Of a DNA stretch of 64,000 nt, positions 58,466-64,000 are shown piece after piece. The notes beneath the pieces are model-generated. The model did no database searches. It saw only the letters and a list, made by a program, of their open reading frames with translations, and was not told the origin of the DNA. The translations under genes were made by a program, and so were the position numbers. The stretch spans positions 678,310 to 742,309 of the forward strand of contig NZ_FOYS01000002.1 of NCBI RefSeq assembly GCF_900115785.1, in the 5' to 3' direction. Origin of the DNA: Halogeometricum limi. GTDB taxonomy: Archaea > Halobacteriota > Halobacteria > Halobacteriales > Haloferacaceae. Within the stretch, counting starts at the first letter, position 1, and every line of letters begins with the position of its first letter.

Positions 58466-60772
58466 ATGCCTGTAGTTTGGCTGGACGACGTACGCGCCGA
58501 CGACTTGGGCACAGTCGGCGGCAAAGGTGCCTCACTCGGTGAACTGACCTCCGCGGGCCTCCCTGTCCCGCCGGGATTCGTCGTGACCGCCGGGACGTAC
58601 CGGTCGTTCATCGAGGACGCGGGTATCGACGAGGAACTCTTCGACGCCGTCGACGTGGACCACGAGGACTCCGCGGCGTTGAAAGAGGCCCACGAACGGG
58701 CGCACGAACTCATCGTGAACACGCCCGTCCCCGACTCCGTCGCCGAGGAGATTCTCGCCGCCTACGAGGACGTCGGCGACGGTGAGGCCTTCGTCGCGGT
58801 TCGCTCCTCCGCGACGGCAGAGGACCTTCCGGACGCGTCGTTCGCCGGACAGCAAGAGACGTTCCTCAACGTTCAAGAAGACGAACTAATCGAGCGAGTC
58901 AAGGAGTGCTGGGCGTCGCTGTTCTCGCAGCGAGCCATCTACTACCGGAACCGGAAAGGGTTCCCCCACCGCGACGTCGACATCGCCGTCGTCGTCCAGG
59001 AGATGGTCGACGCCGAGAAGTCCGGCGTGATGTTCACCTCGCATCCCTCCACCGGCGAACCGCGAATCATCATCGAAGCCGCGTGGGGTCTCGGGGAAGC
59101 CGTCGTCTCCGGGTCCGTCTCGCCGGACAACTACGTCGTCGACCGCACCTCGGGCGAAGTCGAGACGGCCACCGTCGCCGACAAGAAGATGATGATGGTC
59201 AAAGACGCCGAGACGGGCCAGACCGTCGAACGCGAAGTCGGCGACGACAAGCGGAGCAAGCGCGTCTTAGACGAGGACGAAATCGCCCGACTGGTCGAAC
59301 TCGGCGAACGCGTCGAAGACCACTACGGCGAACCGCAGGACGTGGAGTGGGCCATCTACGAGGGCGACGTCTACATGCTGCAGTCGCGGCCCATCACGAC
59401 GATATCCGACAACGCAGAGCAAGAGGCGGCCGCCCGAGAGGCCGCCGGCGACGGCGGGTCCGACAACGGCCAGACCGGACAGGCGGCGTCGCAGTCCTCC
59501 GGCGACATGCTCCTCCGCGGACTCGGCGCGAGTCCGGGCATCGCCGCCGGCAACGCCCGCATCATCACCAAACTCGACCACCTCGACCAGGTCGCCGAAG
59601 GCGACATCATCGTCACCGAGATGACGATGCCGGACATGGTCCCCGCGATGAAGCGCGCGGCGGGAATCGTCACCGACGAAGGCGGCATGACCTCTCACGC
59701 CGCAATCGTCTCGCGCGAACTCGGCGTCCCCGCCGTCGTCGGCACCGGGTCGGGCACCCGCGAGATAGCGGACGGTCAGCCCATCACCATCGACGGCGAC
59801 AAGGGCACCATCCGCGAGGGCGCGCAAGCGAAAGAAGAGCAACGCGAACCCATCGAGGAGGCCCGGCCGAAGACGCCCGTCAAACCGATGACGGCCACGG
59901 AGGTGAAGGTGAACGTCTCCATCCCCGAGGCCGCAGAACGCGCCGCCGCGACGGGCGCGGACGGCGTCGGCCTCCTCCGCATCGAACACATGGTGCTCTC
60001 TCTGGGCAAGACGCCCGCGAAGTACATCGCCGACAACGGCGAACGCGCGTACATCGAGGAACTCGTCGAGGGAATCCGCGGCGTCGCAGAGGAGTTCTAT
60101 CCCAGACCGGTCCGCGTGCGCACCCTCGACGCGCCGACGGACGAGTTCCGGCAACTGGAGGGCGGCGAAGACGAACCACGCGAACACAACCCGATGCTGG
60201 GCTACCGCGGCATCCGCCGTAGCCTGGACAAACCAGACCTGTTCAAACACGAACTGGAAGCGTTCCGTCGTCTGTACGAGATGGGGTACGACAACGTCGA
60301 GGTGATGTTCCCCCTCGTCAACGACGCAGAAGACGTGTTCCGCGCGAAAGAACTGATGAAAGAGGCCGGTATCGACCCCGAGAAACGCGAGTGGGGCGTG
60401 ATGGTCGAGACGCCCGCGTCTGCGCTCTGCGTCGGCGACATGGCCGAGGCGGGTCTGGACTTCGTGTCCTTCGGGACGAACGACCTGACGCAGTACACCC
60501 TCGCCGTGGACCGCAACAACGAACACGTCGCGGGTCGATTCGACGAACTCCACCCCGCCGTGTTGAAACTCATCGGTGACACCATCGAGACCTGTCGAGA
60601 GGTCGGTGTGAAGACGAGCATCTGCGGGCAGGCCGGGTCGAAACCGCAGATGGTGCAGTTCCTCGTGGACAAGGGCGTCTCCTCCATCTCGGCGAACATC
60701 GACGCCGTCCGCGACGTCCAACACGAGGTCAAGCGCGTCGAACAGCGACTCGTCCTCGACTCGGTTCGCTGA
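58466..60772 (+). CDS. ppsA: Phosphoenolpyruvate synthase
   Basis: A 768-residue enzyme converting pyruvate and ATP to PEP, AMP and phosphate, the entry step of gluconeogenesis. The N-terminal ATP-grasp half has VGGKGASLGELTSAGLPVPP and AVRSSATAEDLPDASFAGQQ; the phospho-His lies in GGMTSHAAIVSRELG at about residue 412; the C-terminal PEP/pyruvate barrel has MVETPASALCVGDMA, FGTNDLTQYTLAVDRNN and the catalytic Cys in SICGQAGSKP near residue 721. A Ser/Gly/Gln-rich linker near residue 330-345 joins the halves. Regulation by TrmB is suggested by the site upstream. Confidence 0.97.
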   Translation: MPVVWLDDVRADDLGTVGGKGASLGELTSAGLPVPPGFVVTAGTYRSFIEDAGIDEELFDAVDVDHEDSAALKEAHERAHELIVNTPVPDSVAEEILAAYEDVGDGEAFVAVRSSATAEDLPDASFAGQQETFLNVQEDELIERVKECWASLFSQRAIYYRNRKGFPHRDVDIAVVVQEMVDAEKSGVMFTSHPSTGEPRIIIEAAWGLGEAVVSGSVSPDNYVVDRTSGEVETATVADKKMMMVKDAETGQTVEREVGDDKRSKRVLDEDEIARLVELGERVEDHYGEPQDVEWAIYEGDVYMLQSRPITTISDNAEQEAAAREAAGDGGSDNGQTGQAASQSSGDMLLRGLGASPGIAAGNARIITKLDHLDQVAEGDIIVTEMTMPDMVPAMKRAAGIVTDEGGMTSHAAIVSRELGVPAVVGTGSGTREIADGQPITIDGDKGTIREGAQAKEEQREPIEEARPKTPVKPMTATEVKVNVSIPEAAERAAATGADGVGLLRIEHMVLSLGKTPAKYIADNGERAYIEELVEGIRGVAEEFYPRPVRVRTLDAPTDEFRQLEGGEDEPREHNPMLGYRGIRRSLDKPDLFKHELEAFRRLYEMGYDNVEVMFPLVNDAEDVFRAKELMKEAGIDPEKREWGVMVETPASALCVGDMAEAGLDFVSFGTNDLTQYTLAVDRNNEHVAGRFDELHPAVLKLIGDTIETCREVGVKTSICGQAGSKPQMVQFLVDKGVSSISANIDAVRDVQHEVKRVEQRLVLDSVR

Positions 60773-60853
60773 GGCGGCGAACCCCGAGACGGACGCCGCC
60801 GTCCGCCGCGACTCCGACGAACCCTTATTCTACCACCGCGCCTACCGACCTCG

Positions 60854-61195
60854 ATGAAAGCTGTCGTTCACCTTACCAGTAGTGCCGAGGCGGACAGGGA
60901 GTTCGCGCTCAGATGTGCCGCCGCACTCCGTCGAAACGAGGAGTTGAGCGTGGAGGACGTGACGATACTCGCACACCGCGACGGCATCTCCCTCGTCACC
61001 GCAGACGCCGCGGAACGAGACGCCGTCGCCGAGTTAGTCGAGGACGGCGTGACGGTCAAAGCGGGTGCGACGTGCTTCGACGCTCGCGACGTACCGCGGT
61101 CGGAGGCGCTTCCGGGCGTCGAGTTGGTTCCCAGCGGCGTCGGCGAGTTGGTCAGACTGCAGTCGGCGGGCTATCACTACGTCAAAGTCCCGTGA
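60854..61195 (+). CDS. DsrE family protein
   Basis: A 113-residue protein of the DsrE/DsrF-like fold (KAVVHLTSSAEADREFALRC, SVEDVTILAHRDGISLVTAD, KAGATCFDARDVPRSEAL, LQSAGYHYVKVP). It has a Cys in ATCFDAR at the position where sulfur-carrier DsrE proteins have their active Cys, so a sulfur relay or sulfide-sensing role is possible but unproven. ATG 60854 lies 81 bases after ppsA; an AT-rich box (TTATTCTACC) 25 to 30 bases upstream suggests its own promoter. Confidence 0.8.
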   Translation: MKAVVHLTSSAEADREFALRCAAALRRNEELSVEDVTILAHRDGISLVTADAAERDAVAELVEDGVTVKAGATCFDARDVPRSEALPGVELVPSGVGELVRLQSAGYHYVKVP

Positions 61196-61282
61196 GTGTG
61201 GTCGGCCGACGCGGCACCGTCGTCCGTCGGTCTGCGAGACACACAACGGAATTGATAAACGGAGTGAGGACGAGACGAGAGT

Positions 61283-62341
61283 ATGCAGCGGTCCGTCCCG
61301 CAGACGTTCGACCGCGTCCTCTCGTCGATGTGTACCGAGCCACATCCGGCGGCGCGCCGCGCCGCGGAACGGTACCTCGCAACGAACCCCGGCGACCCCT
61401 CGACGTACACCGAAGTCGCCGCACTCGAGGCGGACGCCGTCGACACCCTCGGGGAGATAACCAGCCTCGCCGAACCCCACGGCTACGTCACGAGTGGGGG
61501 TACGGAGGCCAACGTACAGGCCGTCCGCGCGGCGCGAAACCGTCTCCGGGACCGGACGAATCCGAACGTCGTCGCCCCCGAGAGCGCGCACTTCTCGTTC
61601 AACAAGGCCGCCGACGTGCTCGACGTGGAACTCCGTCTCGTCCCGACGGACGAGGACCACCGCGCCGACCTGTCAGCCGTCCGCGCCGCCGTCGACGAGG
61701 AGACGATTCTCGTCGTCGGCGTCGCCGGAAGCACGGAGTTCGGCCGCGTCGACCCCGTTCCCGAACTCGCCGCAATCGCCCACGACGCCGGGGCGTTCTG
61801 CCACGTCGACGCCGCGTGGGGCGGTTTCCTCCTCCCCTTCACCGACCACGCCTGGAGTTTCGCGCACGCGCCCGTCGACTCGCTCACCGTCGACCCGCAC
61901 AAGTGCGGACAGGCGTGCATCCCGGCCGGTGGTCTGCTGTTCCGAGAACGGGCCGGACTCGACGCGCTCGCCGTCGAGACGCCCTACCTCGAATCCACCT
62001 CGCAAGCGACGCTGACTGGCACCAGAAGCGGAGCGGGCGTCGCCTCCGCCGCCGCGGCGATGGACGAACTCTGGCCGGACGGCTACCGCCGCGAGTACGA
62101 CCGCGCCTCGGCCCTCGCGGACTGGTTCGCCGACGAACTGCGCGAGAGGGGGTTCGGCGTCGTCGACCCCGAACTCCCCCTCGTCGCCGCCGAGGTTCCC
62201 GAACCGGCGTTCGACGCCCTCCGCGAACGCGAGTGGCGCATCTCGCGCACCGCGTCGGGTCTCCTCCGCGTCGTCTGCATGCCGCACGTCACTCGCGGGA
62301 CGCTCTCGTCGTTCCTGTCGGACCTCGACGCCGTCCGCTGA
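61283..62341 (+). CDS. mfnA: Tyrosine/aspartate decarboxylase MfnA
   Basis: A 352-residue PLP-dependent group II decarboxylase. The PLP Lys is Lys207 in [29 protein letters not shown] binds the phosphate and [15 protein letters not shown] holds the Asp that contacts the ring nitrogen. In methanogens MfnA makes tyramine for methanofuran; in haloarchaea, which lack methanofuran, the same family is thought to supply beta-alanine from aspartate for coenzyme A. ATG 61283 is preceded by TTGATAAAC near -30, fitting a leaderless mRNA. The length is normal. Confidence 0.93.
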   Translation: MQRSVPQTFDRVLSSMCTEPHPAARRAAERYLATNPGDPSTYTEVAALEADAVDTLGEITSLAEPHGYVTSGGTEANVQAVRAARNRLRDRTNPNVVAPESAHFSFNKAADVLDVELRLVPTDEDHRADLSAVRAAVDEETILVVGVAGSTEFGRVDPVPELAAIAHDAGAFCHVDAAWGGFLLPFTDHAWSFAHAPVDSLTVDPHKCGQACIPAGGLLFRERAGLDALAVETPYLESTSQATLTGTRSGAGVASAAAAMDELWPDGYRREYDRASALADWFADELRERGFGVVDPELPLVAAEVPEPAFDALREREWRISRTASGLLRVVCMPHVTRGTLSSFLSDLDAVR

Positions 62342-62425
62342 ACCGTCCGGCACGGACGCCTTCGAGTCCGCACCCGTCCAAAATCTCAAGACTTACCTCT
62401 CCTCGTCTGAGAGCATCTCGTAACC

Positions 62426-63049
62426 GTGTCTCTCGCCGTCCTCGACGTGCTCTCTTCCGCGGTGACTCCGGCGTCGGTGCTGACCGAGGTGGCCGTCGAA
62501 CTGACCACGAGCGGTGCGTCCGCGAGCATCTGGCCCGACTTCGGGTGGCTCTCGACCGCCGTCGAGACGGCGACGGGGTGGGTGGGTCTGGCGATTATCT
62601 TCGTCTACTCGTTCCTCATCGCCTTCGCCCTCCCCGGCGTGAGCGAAGTCGTCCTGTTCGCGCCGCTGGAGTTAGGCCTCTCGGACACCGCCCGCCTCGG
62701 CGTCATCATGCTCGTCAGCGGGGCCGGGAAGGCCGCAGGGAGCGTCTTCGCGTTTCACATCGGACAGGAGGCGAAAGAGTCTGGATTCATCGAGAAGCGA
62801 CTCCGGAAGTCCCGGTTCGACATCATGGAGTGGACCGAGCGAAAGACGCTCCAGATAGCGCAGACGTGGGGCTACGCCGGACTCGCCGCCGCGCTCTGCG
62901 TTCCCGGCTTCCCGGACACGCTATCGATTTACGCGTTCTCCATCCTCGAAGAGGACTACCTGAAGTTCGCCGCCGCGACGTTCGTCGGGAGCGTCGGCCG
63001 ACTCGCCATCACCGTCGTGACGCTCTCCGGCGTCGGCGTGACGTTCTGA
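62426..63049 (+). CDS. VTT/DedA-like membrane protein
   Basis: A 207-residue membrane protein, about five helices, of the SNARE-associated/DedA (VTT) superfamily or its YqaA branch. It shows FLIAFALPGVSEVVLFAPLE, a reentrant-like segment LGVIMLVSGAGKAAGSVFAF, and WGYAGLAAALCVPGFPDTLS with a second one. Such proteins scramble or flip lipids or carry small ions; the substrate here is unknown. The start is GTG 62426. It converges with the CNNM-domain gene, two bases apart. Confidence 0.82.
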   Translation: MSLAVLDVLSSAVTPASVLTEVAVELTTSGASASIWPDFGWLSTAVETATGWVGLAIIFVYSFLIAFALPGVSEVVLFAPLELGLSDTARLGVIMLVSGAGKAAGSVFAFHIGQEAKESGFIEKRLRKSRFDIMEWTERKTLQIAQTWGYAGLAAALCVPGFPDTLSIYAFSILEEDYLKFAAATFVGSVGRLAITVVTLSGVGVTF

Positions 63050-63051
63050 AG

Positions 63052-63564
63052 TCACTCGACGTACGGCGCTTCGATGTCGACCGTGCCGCCGAGTCGCGCC
63101 GCCAGCCATCGCGTGAGCGCGTCGAACAGACCGACGAGCGGCGAGAGAGCCCGTTCGACCAGCGAGACGGGGACAGCGACGCGGAGCGACCAGCCTTCGG
63201 CGTTGCCGAGGCCGTACGATTTCGGAACGATTTCGCCGAACACGAGGATGACGCCCGCGACGAGGAGCGTCGCGACGGTGACGGCGATACCCGCCGAGAG
63301 ATACTCGACGAGGAGGACGGTGACGATGCTCGAAATCGCCACGTTGACGAGGTTGTTCCCGACGAGGAGCGTGACGAGGAGTCGGTGTGGGTCGTCGCGG
63401 AGGTGTTTCAGCGTCGTCGCGCGCCGCTGACCCGTCCGCGCCTGGTCGTCCACCCACGCCACCGGCAGCGAGAAGATGGCCGTCTCCGCACTGGAGAAAA
63501 AGGCGCTGAGAACGAGCAAGGCGACGACGGAGCAGATTCCGAGAGCGACCAGCGTGAGGTCCAT
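63052..63564 (-). CDS. CNNM/DUF21 transmembrane domain protein without CBS domains
   Basis: A 170-residue protein that is only the membrane domain of the CorC/CNNM family: LVLSAFFSSAETAIFSLPVA (helix with the SAETA signature), LVTLLVGNNLVNVAISSIVT, and VFGEIVPKSYGLGNAEGWSL with the GE-x-x-PK motif. The CBS pair and CorC-type domain normally following are absent, and the protein ends TVDIEAPYVE. Family members move Mg2+/Co2+ or Na+. Stand-alone DUF21 proteins are known in haloarchaea, so this need not be a truncation. Confidence 0.85.
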   Translation of the reverse strand: MDLTLVALGICSVVALLVLSAFFSSAETAIFSLPVAWVDDQARTGQRRATTLKHLRDDPHRLLVTLLVGNNLVNVAISSIVTVLLVEYLSAGIAVTVATLLVAGVILVFGEIVPKSYGLGNAEGWSLRVAVPVSLVERALSPLVGLFDALTRWLAARLGGTVDIEAPYVE

Positions 63565-64000
63565 AGTCTCCGTTCGGCGGGGGAGTGTAAGAACGCCCGC
63601 TTCCGACGACTCGCGCCGTTCGCCCCACCGCTCGACTTATGAGTTCACACCGGCTACGTCGCGTCGTGAACTCCCACCCGCGCCGTTCGATGCGTACGCG
63701 ACTCTTCTAGCACCGGGTGGACGCGGACGACGGACGCCGAATCGGTAACGCGACTCCTCGTCGTCGCCGGGGAAACTGCGGTCGTTCGAACAGACCAGCC
63801 TCACGAGTAGCGGGACCCACGCGAACGGAGCGTCTCGGCGAGCGTCCGAGTCCGAACGTCGAATGCCGAGCGAACCCGAAAAGCGAACGAACGCCGAACG
63901 TCGAACGAACCCGACGGCGTTCTCGCGAGCGAAGTGAGCGAGAACTCGTCGGGGAGCGAGGACGAGCGTAGCGAGTCCGAGCGAACCCGACGGCGTTCTC
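63565..64000. other. Gene-poor, repeat-rich window end
   Basis: No frame here has a recognisable domain; the longest one is Arg/Ser-rich and looks like shadow. The last 150 bases contain direct repeats of about 19 bases and hairpins (see separate entry). The first 80 bases should hold the promoter of the CNNM-type gene. Confidence 0.5.
63906..64000. repeat. 76-bp direct repeat running into the window edge
   Basis: CGAACCCGACGGCGTTCTC occurs at 63906-63924 and again at 63982-64000, 76 bases apart. Between them GTTCTCGC and GCGAGAAC pair (63919-63945 region). The array probably continues beyond the window. Confidence 0.7.

Noticed and set aside
60913..63642. 909-codon plus-strand frame
   Set aside because: Arg-rich and lies over mfnA and the VTT gene in another frame; a shadow.
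63717..63971. 84-codon frame at the window end
   Set aside because: Arg/Glu/Ser-rich translation of direct repeats; no sign of a real protein.

Overview
The window is about 64 kb of very GC-rich DNA with tightly packed genes. Proteins are rich in Asp, Glu and Val and poor in Lys, Tat-type secretion signals are common, and it carries a PAN proteasome ATPase, Mre11-Rad50, a B-family DNA polymerase, halocyanins and sn-glycerol-1-phosphate dehydrogenase. This is a haloarchaeal chromosome. The order suf - polB - rad50/mre11 - pan - nth - cytochrome bc resembles what I remember of Haloferacales such as Haloferax volcanii, so I infer a Haloferax/Halogeometricum-like organism; the genus was not tested. 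No IS element, prophage or CRISPR array was recognised.

Layout. 1-5.0 kb: AlaX-type tRNA editing protein (5' end outside the window), a DUF3179 protein, an FkbM methyltransferase, a diacylglycerol-kinase-like lipid kinase and an APC permease. 5.1-5.7 kb: tRNA-Gln with duplicated pieces of its own 5' and 3' ends, and a small zinc protein. 5.8-10.6 kb: iron block with a DtxR-type regulator, a ferritin-like protein and sufC-sufB-sufD. 10.7-21 kb: information processing and quality control with PolB, three small haloarchaeal proteins, Rad50-Mre11 with a small upstream partner, a winged-helix regulator and PAN. 21-24.2 kb: a multi-PAS/GAF histidine kinase and a 45-residue membrane protein. 24.2-26.7 kb: a secreted GH81-type beta-1,3-glucanase. 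26.9-33 kb: endonuclease III, then a respiratory cluster with a membrane-anchored blue-copper protein, split cytochrome b, and several small membrane proteins, with no Rieske protein visible. 33.2-41.5 kb: divergent NAD-kinase-like protein, M28 peptidase, cupin, thiolase + DUF35 pair, hydrolase, methylmalonyl-CoA mutase B12 subunit + MeaB, GAF sensor. 41.6-52.5 kb: S9 peptidase, MTH865-like protein, M42 aminopeptidase, second halocyanin, glycosyltransferase, DUF420 protein, EgsA (archaeal lipid backbone), LysE transporter, a DtxR-type regulator with a GDT1 transporter, and a threonine-synthase-like protein. 52.5-54.4 kb: an AT-richer islet with a membrane protein, VapBC and a possible 32-residue membrane peptide. 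54.5-63.6 kb: FAD oxidoreductase, phosphoesterase, wHTH protein, DnaJ-domain protein, PEP synthase with a TrmB-like site, DsrE, MfnA decarboxylase and two membrane proteins. The last 0.4 kb is repeat-rich and has no gene I can support.

How it fits together. Iron handling (storage-like protein, Fe regulator, SUF) forms one contiguous block. DNA repair is spread over PolB, Mre11-Rad50 and Nth. The bc cluster with its copper protein suggests quinol oxidation coupled to halocyanin. The most interesting signals are: a dispersed family of about 90-100 bp structured repeats whose paired bases change together and whose edge coincides with the stop codons of three genes; the tandemly duplicated ends of tRNA-Gln; a threonine-synthase paralogue with Leu in place of the Schiff-base Lys; the bc cluster without a Rieske gene and its halocyanin paralogue; and an exact TACT-N7-GAGTA site upstream of ppsA.
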